Source: Limnohabitans sp. Rim8 | GTDB lineage: Bacteria > Pseudomonadota > Gammaproteobacteria > Burkholderiales > Burkholderiaceae_C | DNA: 56,852 bases | Assembly: GCF_945901735.1 (NCBI RefSeq) | Contig: NZ_CAMDLM010000026.1 | Coordinates: 1 to 56,852, forward strand | Reading direction: 5' to 3' | Shown here: positions 1 to 7,762 of the stretch, in pieces | How positions within the stretch are numbered: the first letter of the stretch is position 1 | Layout of the letters: every line of letters begins with the position of its first letter | The notes under the pieces: generated by a model | What the model was told of the DNA's origin: nothing | The model's database searches: none | The model's input: the letters and a program-made list of their open reading frames with translations, nothing else | Translations under genes and position numbers: made by a program

Positions 1-149
1 TTGGTTCAACCACCACCGACTGCTCAGCTCGATTGGGTATATTCCACCGGCTGAAGCTGAGGCGAACTACTACCGGCAGCTAGCCGGGAAGAACGAGACC
101 GAGGTCTCAACTTAAGCCAACTGGCCTCCACGAAACCCGGGGCGATTCA
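1..149 (+). mobile_element. Right end of an IS3-family insertion sequence
   Basis: The first 115 bases encode the C-terminus of an IS3-type OrfB transposase. They are followed by a short tail containing AAACCCGGGGCGATTCA at 133-149, which resembles the right terminal inverted repeat of IS3-family elements (complement beginning TGAATCGCCCCGGG). I place the outer boundary at the CA at 148-149. The left end and the 3-4 bp target duplication lie outside the window, so the exact element cannot be named. The element abuts a DUF6641-like gene and appears to have removed its start. Confidence 0.75.
2..115 (+). CDS. IS3-family transposase OrfB, C-terminal end (partial)
   Basis: Frame 2 reads 37 residues to a TAA at 113-115, beginning WFNHHRLLSSIGYIPP and continuing AEAEANYYRQ. 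This is the characteristic end of IS3-family OrfB integrases: the N-x-x-R-x-H-x-x-x-G-x-x-P-P block followed by an AEANYY helix, after the DDE catalytic core. Only this tail is in the window, so activity cannot be judged. The catalytic core would lie upstream of position 1. Confidence 0.8.
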   Translation, partial: WFNHHRLLSSIGYIPPAEAEANYYRQLAGKNETEVST

Positions 150-184
150 CAGCAGCTAAAAAATCCATTGGCAACAACCCTCAA

Positions 185-559
185 GTGCATCGCCGTATAA
201 AACTGGCACGCAAGTTGTGGGAGCAGATTCAACTGGCCAAATCACAGGTCGAGGGAACCAACTTCACCATGACCCGTTTTCGCTCTGTCACTGATCCTGA
301 TGGTGGCCGCCGCAGTGTTGAAGTCCCACGCCGTGTTCGCGCGTGGTGGTGGACCACAGACACCAACAAGCTGGCCTTGAACATCAGATACGGTGCACGC
401 AAGCTGGAGATCAGCAAGGGCAAAAGTGCAGTGGAAATTGCCACTGCAGCTGACTTGGTGCCCACTCTGGAACTGATCAAGCAGGCCGTGGAAGCAGGGG
501 AGCTGGATGTACAGATTGAAGCTGCCGCACTCAAACTGCGAGAAGGCTTTGTGAAATAA
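185..559 (+). CDS. DUF6641-like small protein, 5' end replaced by an IS element
   Basis: This 124-residue frame uses a GTG start and has a basic N-terminus (HRRIKLARKLWEQIQLAKSQ) and a WWW motif near residue 54. I tentatively match it to the small uncharacterised DUF6641 family; the function is unknown. The frame stays open upstream to 116, and the codons just before the GTG (encoding FTAAKKSIGNNPQ) look like genuine family N-terminus, while everything before about 149 belongs to the IS element. The original ATG therefore seems to have been lost, leaving either a truncated product from GTG-185 or a dead gene. The next gene starts 28 bases downstream. Confidence 0.55.
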   Translation: MHRRIKLARKLWEQIQLAKSQVEGTNFTMTRFRSVTDPDGGRRSVEVPRRVRAWWWTTDTNKLALNIRYGARKLEISKGKSAVEIATAADLVPTLELIKQAVEAGELDVQIEAAALKLREGFVK

Positions 560-586
560 ATTGGTCGTGGGGGTGTGACGATAAAT

Positions 587-988
587 ATGGGTATGAACAA
601 ATATCTCGTTACCCTCCGCATCCGAGGCCACCTGGTTAAGACTGCTGTGCATGCCAACTCTGCCACTCACGCAAGGTTGCTTTGCCAATATCAATTTGGC
701 ATGGACTGCGTGCAGGTGGCCCCTACCCAGATTTACAGCGAAGGGCAGGGCTACCCATTGCTGGATGACCTCATTGCTGAGTCACCCACCAGCATCAAGC
801 CTCAGGCTCCCAGGCTTCCCAAACCCAAGACCGTTAAACCCATCAAGCCACCCACACCAGAGCAGATGCGGATCACGCAATTGAAGGCCAACGTGGACCG
901 TCAAAAAGATGCGCTGCAAAGGGAGCGCGAAAATCAGAAACGCCAACGAGAAGCCGAGCAGGCGCGCAGGGGGCAGGGTGGCTATTGA
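587..988 (+). CDS. Hypothetical protein with a charged C-terminal coiled coil
   Basis: About 133 residues. I do not recognise a family. The N-terminal 50 residues look like a small folded domain (NKYLVTLRIRGHLVKTAVHA). A Pro/Lys-rich linker follows (KPQAPRLPKPKTVKPIKPP), then a highly charged helix (residues about 95-130, rich in R, E, Q and K) likely to form a coiled coil. I chose ATG 587 because a G-rich Shine-Dalgarno-like run lies about 10 bases upstream; GTG 575 and ATG 593 are alternatives. It follows the DUF6641-like gene by 27 bases in the same direction, so the two may be co-transcribed, possibly as a residual mobile-element or phage-derived pair. Confidence 0.55.
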   Translation: MGMNKYLVTLRIRGHLVKTAVHANSATHARLLCQYQFGMDCVQVAPTQIYSEGQGYPLLDDLIAESPTSIKPQAPRLPKPKTVKPIKPPTPEQMRITQLKANVDRQKDALQRERENQKRQREAEQARRGQGGY

Positions 989-1129
989 ACAAGATCACTT
1001 TGCTGGCCTCAAAACACTTGCCGAAATGCGTGAAAACCGCCTGAAATCAGGGTGTTTGCCCCGAAATATTGGCCGTTTTAGAAACCACGGCCACATGCCT
1101 GACAGGCTATGCAGAAATACTTTTCTGGT

Positions 1130-1280
1130 TCAAACCCAACCCTGCTGCCAAACGCTGTCGTCTTGCAAGTCACGCCAAGCAATCACCTGAACAGCTTTAG
1201 AAAACACCGCTTCGATTTCCACCCGCTCAATGGGATCGGTTGGCAACTCAGGCTGGATCACCCGGCAGCCAACGTAATTA
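1130..1280 (-). pseudogene. 5'-truncated second copy of the TIGR02450 Trp-rich protein gene
   Basis: The reverse strand reads VIQPELPTDPIERVEIEA, then FSKAVQVIAWRDLQDDSVW, ending QQGWV and a stop at 1130-1132. This is near-identical to the C-terminal 43 residues of the intact gene at 2212-2433. Upstream the frame becomes unrelated AT-rich sequence and meets a stop before any start codon, so the N-terminal part is missing. The copy lies directly downstream of the hydrolase gene, and the intact copy lies on that gene's other side. The 989-1129 stretch beside it holds nothing I can identify. Confidence 0.8.
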
Positions 1281-1305
1281 AAGTAATTAAATCCAGTAAC
1301 TCAAA

Positions 1306-2082
1306 TTAATTCGAATTCGCTTTGATCCAGCTTGCAATTTGAGATGTTACGGCTTCTTCTATACCGATGAATCCGTGCCAATGCTGATTTTGACAAGGAT
1401 CTCCTGACACGGGCCCACCACCTTTGACCATGTAAAACTCTTTTCTTGGCGCATTGGTAAATTTATCAAAAAGTCTCATTGCTTCCATGGGGACGCAAGC
1501 AAAACAAGCATCTGATTCGTGATGAATCATCAAAACTGGAAGTTTGATCCCATCAAGGGCTTGATCTGCCAAATTTCCTGGGGCCTTGTTGGTGACTGAT
1601 GCTGTCAGGACAATGCCTTTAATTTGTGGATTGGAGATTTTGAGGGCAGCGGTAGTTGTTGAAATTGTGCCCATTGATGTTCCAATGATCCATATTGGAT
1701 TTTTATTTAAAGTTCCTATGTGATTAATGAGTGATTTTAATTCGTTTGCGTGTTCGTCAGTATTTCGATAAGTGGTTGCCATGACATTCGCATCTGTAGA
1801 TTTTGATCTGAAAATCACAAAAGTATTGAAGCCTTGCGAAGTGAAATCATTTCGAGATCGAACTAAAAAATTTCGTGAACTGGGGACTCCATTAGAAACT
1901 GCACCAGTACCAGCGTTTCCGCCAGGAATCAGTATCAGATTGACTGCTCCATTTGAGTGAGCATTTTGGAGGATGGGAGCATAATTATCGGCTCGACCTT
2001 CAATGGGTAAGTTAAATAATTTTTCATTGGCAAATACATTTAAGTTGCAGAAAAGCATAAAGGCCAAAATTAAATATTTCAT
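1306..2082 (-). CDS. Secreted alpha/beta-hydrolase family protein
   Basis: 258 residues with a typical Sec signal peptide (hydrophobic residues 3-18, cleavage near VFA-NE). A nucleophile elbow GTSMG at about residue 139, a candidate acid in HESDAC and a C-terminal HWHGF histidine support an alpha/beta-hydrolase fold with a Ser-Asp-His triad. Several cysteines (CFAC, DPC) suggest a periplasmic disulfide. The substrate is unknown; the small size could fit an esterase or dienelactone-hydrolase-like enzyme. The gene is clearly more AT-rich than its neighbours and uses AT-ending codons. Together with the flanking duplicated gene fragment, this points to horizontal acquisition. Confidence 0.7.
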   Translation of the reverse strand: MKYLILAFMLFCNLNVFANEKLFNLPIEGRADNYAPILQNAHSNGAVNLILIPGGNAGTGAVSNGVPSSRNFLVRSRNDFTSQGFNTFVIFRSKSTDANVMATTYRNTDEHANELKSLINHIGTLNKNPIWIIGTSMGTISTTTAALKISNPQIKGIVLTASVTNKAPGNLADQALDGIKLPVLMIHHESDACFACVPMEAMRLFDKFTNAPRKEFYMVKGGGPVSGDPCQNQHWHGFIGIEEAVTSQIASWIKANSN

Positions 2083-2211
2083 TTTTCTTCCAGAAAATTT
2101 AGTGGATTCAAGGTGACCAAATTTATAAGTACTTGAAGTCAGCTGTGTGAATGGTGTCTACACGGAATTTGCCACATGTGGTTTTTATCACCTTTTAAGC
2201 TCAACCTGGCA

Positions 2212-2433
2212 TCAAACCCAACCCCGCCGCCAAACACTGTCGTTTTGCAGCTCACGCCAAGCGATGACCTGCACCGCCTTGGAGAACACGGCTTCTATTT
2301 CCACATCTTGAATCGGATCGGTCGGCTGTTCAGGTTGAATTACCCGACTCACCAAAAAGTGCTTTTGTTTGGCAATTGGTTTAACGGCAGTCCACTTGGT
2401 CAGCAGCAGTTTTTTGGGGTTGAGGGGGTTCAT
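2212..2433 (-). CDS. TIGR02450 family Trp-rich protein
   Basis: 73 residues beginning MNPLNPKKLLLTKWTAVKP, with the VEIEAVFSKAV and IAWRELQN blocks and a terminal WRRGWV. This matches the small conserved TIGR02450 (DUF2389) tryptophan-rich family, which has no known function and is common in proteobacteria and cyanobacteria. The length is normal and the gene looks intact. Its start is 12 bases past the stop of mltB on the same strand, so it is probably co-transcribed with it. A truncated copy lies at 1130-1280. Confidence 0.85.
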   Translation of the reverse strand: MNPLNPKKLLLTKWTAVKPIAKQKHFLVSRVIQPEQPTDPIQDVEIEAVFSKAVQVIAWRELQNDSVWRRGWV

Positions 2434-2445
2434 GAGTGAGCGACC

Positions 2446-3684
2446 TCAGCGCTTGATTTGCATTTCACGCGTCACCGCCTCGGCCAGCTCAATCACTGCC
2501 ATGGCGTAGTAGCTGCTCCAGTTGTAGCGGGTGATGGCGTAGAAGTTTTCTGTGCCGGCCACGTAGCTTGGGGCATCGGGTCCGTTGAGCAGTTCGATCA
2601 AGGCCAGTGGGCCGGTGTGCTGCAGCGCGGCACCTGCCAGGGCGGCGCCTTGGCTGACAAAGTTGGCCACGCTGAAGGTGGGCAAGATGTCGGGGGCCAG
2701 CAGGCTGTCCATGCGGGTTTGGCCCGGTGTCAGGCTGACCGGGTAGTGCGTGGGCATGCCGGGCCGCCAATCAAAGGCTTTGAAGTAGTTGGCCACCGAG
2801 CCAATGGCGTCGGTCGGGCTGTCAAACAGGTCGATGCGCCCGTCGCCATCAAAGTCCACGGCAAATTTGGCCCAACTCGACGGCATGAATTGCGGCAGGC
2901 CCATGGCCCCGGCATAGCTGCCCCGGATGGTCAAAGGGTCTGCACCGCTGCGCGAGGTGAGCAGCAAAAATTGCTCCAGCTCGCCTTGAAAAAAAGCTTG
3001 GCGTGAGACCGACCGTGGGTGGGCGCTGGGGAAATGGAAGGTCAGCGTGGCCAGCGCGTCGAGGATGCGAAAGTTGCCGGTGTTTTGCCCGTAGAGGGTT
3101 TCCACGCCGATGATGCCGACGATCAGCGAGGCGGGGACGCCGTATTCACGCTCGGCACGCTCCAAAGCGCTGCGGTGGGTTTGCCAAAAGCGTGCGCCCG
3201 CCTGGATGCGGATGGGCTCGATGAAGCGGGCGCGGTAGGCGGCCCAGTTCTTGGCAGTGGGGCTGCTGAGGGGCAAGATGAAACGTTCGACCGAAGGCAG
3301 GCGTTTGGCTTGGCTCAGGGTGTTTTGCAGCCAGATGGGGTCCAACTGCAGGCGCTGGGCTACATCCTGGGCCCATGCCCGGGTTTGGGCGGAGCTTTCG
3401 AGGGGCGCGCCCGTGACGGCGGTTTTTTTGGCAGAAGGTGCGGCTTTGGCTTTAGACGGCTTGTTTTGATGGCGCTGCTGCGGCTTGACTTTGGCGGGCT
3501 GGGGGCTGCTGGCTGCTTGCCGTTTGGGGCTGTCTTGGGCGGGCAGTGCGGTGATGGGTGCGAAGGCCGTCAATGCGCCCACCAGCAGGGCCAGGCCTAT
3601 GGGCATCCCTCTCGGCCCAAGCTTGTGCAGGATCGATTGGGGACTGGTTTTGAACGCTTTCATTGCCATGAGTTTAAACGCCAC
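2446..3684 (-). CDS. mltB: Lytic murein transglycosylase B
   Basis: 412 residues. MltB cleaves the MurNAc-GlcNAc glycosidic bond of peptidoglycan in the periplasm, forming 1,6-anhydro ends. The N-terminus carries a hydrophobic segment (about residues 27-50) and then a Lys/Pro/Ala-rich linker to about residue 90. The catalytic SLT domain follows. The motif IIGVETLYGQNTGNF places the catalytic glutamate near residue 195, followed by AMGLPQFMPSSW and FDGDGRIDLF, both typical of the MltB family. No lipobox cysteine is seen, so the protein may be membrane-anchored or soluble rather than a lipoprotein. The true start could be a later methionine (residue 9 or 27). Confidence 0.9.
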   Translation of the reverse strand: MAFKLMAMKAFKTSPQSILHKLGPRGMPIGLALLVGALTAFAPITALPAQDSPKRQAASSPQPAKVKPQQRHQNKPSKAKAAPSAKKTAVTGAPLESSAQTRAWAQDVAQRLQLDPIWLQNTLSQAKRLPSVERFILPLSSPTAKNWAAYRARFIEPIRIQAGARFWQTHRSALERAEREYGVPASLIVGIIGVETLYGQNTGNFRILDALATLTFHFPSAHPRSVSRQAFFQGELEQFLLLTSRSGADPLTIRGSYAGAMGLPQFMPSSWAKFAVDFDGDGRIDLFDSPTDAIGSVANYFKAFDWRPGMPTHYPVSLTPGQTRMDSLLAPDILPTFSVANFVSQGAALAGAALQHTGPLALIELLNGPDAPSYVAGTENFYAITRYNWSSYYAMAVIELAEAVTREMQIKR

Positions 3685-3780
3685 CTGCGCGCGCCCGTGC
3701 TAAGCTGGAACCCGTAAAAACAGATCAATTTTTCAATAACAGCAGCCTTGTTGGCTGTGATGATTCGGGAAGACACATTC

Positions 3781-4734
3781 ATGGGCGCGACAGGTTATTT
3801 CACCCATCCAGCCTGTTGGCAGCATGAGATGGGCGCGGGTCACCCTGAGTGCCCGGAGCGCTTGGGGGCCATCGAAGACCGCTTGTTGATCAGTGGCGTG
3901 GACATGGCGCTGCAAAGGCGCGAGGCGACGCCAGCCTCTTTGGCCGACATCGAGCTGGCCCACGGCCGCATGCATGTGGCGGCTTTGCGCGGTTTGGGCG
4001 ATGCCCTGCGCGAAGACATGGCGGCCGGTGGCCCCACCCACACCAGCCTGGACCCGGACACGATGATCAATGCGCACACTTGGGATGCGGCTTTGGTGGC
4101 GGCGGGTGCCGCCCTGGATGCCACCGATGCCGTGCTGGCGGGCGAGCTGGAAAACGCTTTTTGCGCCGTGCGCCCACCGGGCCACCACGCTTGCCGCGAC
4201 AAGGCCATGGGTTTTTGCTTCTTCAACAACGTGGCCATCGCGGCCAAGTACGCTCTCGAGCGCCATGGCCTCAAGCGCGTGGCCATTGTCGACTTTGACG
4301 TGCACCACGGCAATGGCACAGAGGACATCGTGGCGGGCGACGAGCGCATCTTGATGGTGAGTTTTTTTCAGCACCCTTTTTACCCGGAAGGTGGCTCGAC
4401 ATCTCAAGCCGCCAATCTGGTCAATCTGCCGGTGCCCGCCTACACCCGGGGCATGGAGATTCGGGAGTTGGTGGACATGCTGTGGATGCCGCGCCTAGAG
4501 GCACACCGGCCCGAGCTGATTTTCATCAGCGCAGGTTTTGACGCGCACCGCGAAGACGACTTGGGCCAGATGGGGCTGGTGGAGCAGGATTACGCCTGGC
4601 TCACCCAGCGCATCAAGGACGTGGCGCTGCGCCATGCCCAAGGCCGCATCGTCAGTTGCCTGGAAGGCGGCTACAACCTGAGTGCGCTGGGGCGCAGCGT
4701 GGAAGCCCATTTGCGCGTGCTGGCCGACGTTTGA
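3781..4734 (+). CDS. Histone deacetylase family protein (acetylpolyamine amidohydrolase type)
   Basis: 317 residues. The family hydrolyses N-acetyl groups from acetyl-lysine or acetylated polyamines with a zinc ion. Visible signatures are HPECPERL near the start, RPPGHHA (catalytic His pair), GFCFFNNVAIAA, VDFDVHHGNGTEDI (zinc Asp/His), FISAGFDAH (zinc Asp) and EGGYN (transition-state Tyr). All catalytic residues are present and the length is normal. I chose ATG 3781 because GGGAAGAC precedes it by about 10 bases and the MGATGYFTHPACW start matches the family. The substrate in bacteria is usually not known. It is followed by a crotonase gene after 26 bases. Confidence 0.9.
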   Translation: MGATGYFTHPACWQHEMGAGHPECPERLGAIEDRLLISGVDMALQRREATPASLADIELAHGRMHVAALRGLGDALREDMAAGGPTHTSLDPDTMINAHTWDAALVAAGAALDATDAVLAGELENAFCAVRPPGHHACRDKAMGFCFFNNVAIAAKYALERHGLKRVAIVDFDVHHGNGTEDIVAGDERILMVSFFQHPFYPEGGSTSQAANLVNLPVPAYTRGMEIRELVDMLWMPRLEAHRPELIFISAGFDAHREDDLGQMGLVEQDYAWLTQRIKDVALRHAQGRIVSCLEGGYNLSALGRSVEAHLRVLADV

Positions 4735-4760
4735 GCCCAGGCTTTGTGCACAATCGGGGC

Positions 4761-5561
4761 ATGACCGATACCACTGCCCCCCAAACGACCGAACTGCTGC
4801 TGCACGAGCGCGATGCGCGTGGTGTGCACCGGCTGACCCTCAACAGCCCTGCCAGCTTCAACACTTTGAGTGAGGCCATGCTGGGTGCCCTGCAGCAAGC
4901 CCTGAATGCAATCGCGCAAGACGAGCAGGCCCGGGTGGTGGTGGTGGGAGCGGCAGGCAAGGCTTTTTGCGCTGGCCACAATCTGAAAGAAATGCGGGCG
5001 CAGCCCGAGCTGGCTTATTACCAAAAACTCTTCGCCCAATGCAGTCGCATGATGCTGGCGATACAAAAGTTGCCTGTGCCCGTGATCGCCCGCGTGCAAG
5101 GCTTGGCCACAGCGGCGGGTTGCCAGCTGGTGGCGCAATGCGATTTGGCGGTGTCGTCAGACAGCGCCACGTTTGGGGTGAACGGCATCGATGTGGGTCT
5201 GTTTTGCGCCACGCCCAGCGTGCCGCTGGTGCGCAACATGCACGCCAAACAAGCGATGGAAATGCTGCTCACGGGCGGCTTCATTTCGGCCGCTGAGGCC
5301 CAAAGCCGGGGGCTGGTGAACCGTGTGTGTGCGGTCGCCGACCTTGATGCGCAGGTCGATGATTTGGTCAGCGCCATTTTGACCAAACCGCGCGAAGCGG
5401 TGCGGGTCGGCAAGGCCTTGTTTTACCAACAACGCGAGATGGGCATCGAGGCGGCTTACCAGTTGGCGGGCCAGACCATGGCCTGCAACATGGTGCACGA
5501 GGTGGCGCAAGAGGGCGTGCAGGCCTTCATCAAGAAAAGGGCACCCTCATGGCGGGCATGA
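4761..5561 (+). CDS. Enoyl-CoA hydratase/isomerase family protein, ECHDC3-like
   Basis: 266 residues with the crotonase fold: an oxyanion-hole region KAFCAGHNLKEM and the second loop AAGCQLVAQCDLAV. The sequence around FGVNGIDVGLFCATPSVPL is typical of the ECHDC3-like branch. The two catalytic glutamates of classical enoyl-CoA hydratases appear replaced (Gln in GCQLV, Gly in VNGIDVG), so simple hydration of enoyl-CoA is doubtful. The substrate is unknown. ATG 4761 gives the normal N-terminus; the frame stays open upstream only as overlap with the deacetylase gene. Its stop overlaps the mscS-type gene, indicating coupled translation. Confidence 0.8.
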   Translation: MTDTTAPQTTELLLHERDARGVHRLTLNSPASFNTLSEAMLGALQQALNAIAQDEQARVVVVGAAGKAFCAGHNLKEMRAQPELAYYQKLFAQCSRMMLAIQKLPVPVIARVQGLATAAGCQLVAQCDLAVSSDSATFGVNGIDVGLFCATPSVPLVRNMHAKQAMEMLLTGGFISAAEAQSRGLVNRVCAVADLDAQVDDLVSAILTKPREAVRVGKALFYQQREMGIEAAYQLAGQTMACNMVHEVAQEGVQAFIKKRAPSWRA

Positions 5562-6838
5562 AATCGGTGAACATTGCCGATCCCTTGGCTTGGCTGGGTG
5601 CCTTGGCCCGTGCCGAGTCGCTTCAAGTGCTGATGGCGTTTGCGGTTTGCGTGCTGTGTTCTTGGGTCATTGTTTGGGGCATTCGCAAATTATTTGCAGA
5701 ACAGGACTTGTCGGTTTTGCTGGGCAAGCGCTTGATTGACGGGGTGTTGTTTCCAACGTTCCTACTGGGCTTGACCTTTGTGGCGCGAACGTTGATGACC
5801 GACGCCCAGCCGGCCCCGATGTTCGGCATTGTGTTGCCGGTGTGCATCTCGCTTGCGTTGATCCGCTTGGGGGTCAAAGTTTTGCAGGTGGCATTTGACG
5901 AAGCGCCATTTGTGCGGGTGTTGGAACGCACGATCTCCTGGATCGCTTGGTTGGCTGTGGTGTTGTGGGTCACGGGCGTGTTGCCTTTGATCCTGGATGA
6001 GTTGGATCAGATCCGCTGGAAGGTGGGCGGCTCCATGTTGTCTGTGCGCACTTTGCTGGAAGGGGCATTGACCGCAGGCTTGGTCTTGATCGTGACCCTG
6101 TGGATTTCTGCGGCCTTGGAGGCCCGGTTGCTCAAATCGGCCACGGGCAGCGATTTGTCTTTGCGCAAAGTGATCAGCAACACGGTGCGGGCCTTGCTCA
6201 TGTTTGTGGGCCTGCTGCTGGCGCTGTCGTCGGTGGGCATTGACCTGACGGCTTTGTCGGTGCTGGGCGGTGCGGTGGGCGTGGGCATTGGCTTTGGCTT
6301 GCAAAAGCTGGCCTCCAACTACGTCAGTGGTTTTGTCATCCTGGCCGAGCGCAGCATGCGCATTGGGGACAATGTCAAAGTCGACCAGTTTGAGGGGCGC
6401 ATCACGGACATCAAGGCGCGATACACCGTTATCCGTTCTCCGAACGGACGCGAGTCGATCGTGCCCAACGAAATGCTGATCACCCAGCGGGTAGAAAATC
6501 TGTCTTTGACCGATTCCAAGATCACACAGTCGACCACCGTGACAGTGGCTTACTCCGCCCCCGTGGACGATGTCATGGCTTGGCTGCTGCAAGCCTGTCA
6601 GGCGCACCCCAAAGTGTTGGCCGAACCTGCACCTTCGGTGGCTTTGTCGGCATTTGGCGTCCATGGGCTGGAATTCACCGTGAACTATTGGTTTGATGAC
6701 TCGGACACCGGGCCTGGGAACCTCAAGTCAGACCTGCATCTGGCGATTCTCAAAACGCTGCAGGCGCATGGCATCGAAATCCCGTATCCGCAGCGGGTGG
6801 TGCACATGGTGGGGGCCGCCAAGCCGGGCGAGGCTTGA
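5549..6838 (+). CDS. Mechanosensitive ion channel of the MscS family
   Basis: About 429 residues. Several hydrophobic helices span residues 25-215. The pore-lining helix and beta domain follow, with LGGAVGVGIGFGLQKLASN (Gly/Ala-rich TM3) and RSMRIGDNVKV. Next come RSPNGRESIVPNEMLI and a mixed alpha/beta C-terminal cage domain. The family releases solutes on hypoosmotic shock through the inner membrane. The longer-than-MscS N-terminus places it among the medium-length homologues. The start lies inside the end of the crotonase gene; ATG 5558 (ATGA overlap) is an equally good alternative to 5549. Confidence 0.88.
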   Translation: MAGMKSVNIADPLAWLGALARAESLQVLMAFAVCVLCSWVIVWGIRKLFAEQDLSVLLGKRLIDGVLFPTFLLGLTFVARTLMTDAQPAPMFGIVLPVCISLALIRLGVKVLQVAFDEAPFVRVLERTISWIAWLAVVLWVTGVLPLILDELDQIRWKVGGSMLSVRTLLEGALTAGLVLIVTLWISAALEARLLKSATGSDLSLRKVISNTVRALLMFVGLLLALSSVGIDLTALSVLGGAVGVGIGFGLQKLASNYVSGFVILAERSMRIGDNVKVDQFEGRITDIKARYTVIRSPNGRESIVPNEMLITQRVENLSLTDSKITQSTTVTVAYSAPVDDVMAWLLQACQAHPKVLAEPAPSVALSAFGVHGLEFTVNYWFDDSDTGPGNLKSDLHLAILKTLQAHGIEIPYPQRVVHMVGAAKPGEA

Positions 6839-6853
6839 CAAGGCGCACGCGGG

Positions 6854-7732
6854 TCAGAACGCCGAGCGTTGTTCTGGCCAGACCAGACAGATCAAGGCCG
6901 ACAGTTCTGCTTCGCCCAAGCCGGCAGCCTGGGCTGCGCGCAGTTGCTGCTGCACGGTGGCCATGACCGGCATGGGGGCGCCGCTGCTTTGCGCCACCTG
7001 CATCACGCTGTCCACATCTTTGAGCATGGTCGATAAAGCCCCAATCGATGCTTGGCTTGGCGAGACCATGCGGGGCACAAAAACTTGCAAGGGCTTGGAG
7101 TCGGCCCAGCCGCCTTGCAGCGCTTTGGCCAGTTGATTCAAGTCGATGCCATTGCGGTGCGCCAGACCCACAGCTTCTGCAATGGCGGCCACCGTGCTCG
7201 CCACAATGGTCTGGTTGCAAAGCTTGGTGGCTTGGCCCGCACCGCTGTCGCCCATGTGGGTGATGTTGCTGGCATAAGCGCGCATGGCTTGGCTGGCGCT
7301 GCCCAAGGGGCTGGCAGGGCCGCCCACCATCACGGCCAGTGTGCCTGTTTGCACACCCACCACGCCGCCGGAGACGGGCGCATCGAGCCAGTCGGCTTGG
7401 CAAGCCAGGCGCAGGCGTTGGCTCCAGGCGCGGGTCTGCTCAGGGGGAACGCTGGAGTGGTCCACCAGCCACCGCAAATGCCGGGCATGGACGATGCCTT
7501 CGGGCCCGAACACCACTTGTTCGACGGCGGCGGTGTTCAACAGGCACATGAAAACGCCATCCACATCGCTGGCCGCTTGGGATGGGGTGTCGCACCACTG
7601 CGCGCCTGACGCGATCAAGGCGTGGGCTTTGGCAGGGGTGCGGTTCCAGACATTGACCGTGTGCCCAGACGCCAAGAGGCGCAGGGCCATGGGCTCGCCC
7701 ATCAAGCCCAGTCCGCAAAAAGCCAATTTCAT
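6854..7732 (-). CDS. NAD(P)-dependent beta-hydroxyacid dehydrogenase
   Basis: 292 residues of the 3-hydroxyisobutyrate dehydrogenase / tartronate semialdehyde reductase / L-threonate dehydrogenase superfamily. Features are the N-terminal Rossmann motif GLGLMGEPMA, the substrate-binding segment DAPVSGGVVG, and the catalytic lysine in GAGQATKLCNQ. The family oxidises or reduces beta-hydroxyacids. It is the last gene of the leftward set dctP-aldolase-dctQ-dctM, 30 bases after dctM, which suggests that its substrate is derived from a sugar acid imported by the TRAP system. The exact substrate cannot be read from sequence. Confidence 0.88.
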   Translation of the reverse strand: MKLAFCGLGLMGEPMALRLLASGHTVNVWNRTPAKAHALIASGAQWCDTPSQAASDVDGVFMCLLNTAAVEQVVFGPEGIVHARHLRWLVDHSSVPPEQTRAWSQRLRLACQADWLDAPVSGGVVGVQTGTLAVMVGGPASPLGSASQAMRAYASNITHMGDSGAGQATKLCNQTIVASTVAAIAEAVGLAHRNGIDLNQLAKALQGGWADSKPLQVFVPRMVSPSQASIGALSTMLKDVDSVMQVAQSSGAPMPVMATVQQQLRAAQAAGLGEAELSALICLVWPEQRSAF

Positions 7733-7762
7733 GGAAGAGCTTTCGTGGCAGCAGCCTGGGCG

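Noticed and set aside
909..1309. Small rightward open frames in the gap after the hypothetical gene
   Set aside because: They overlap the antisense TIGR02450 remnant, have no ribosome-binding sites and resemble nothing.
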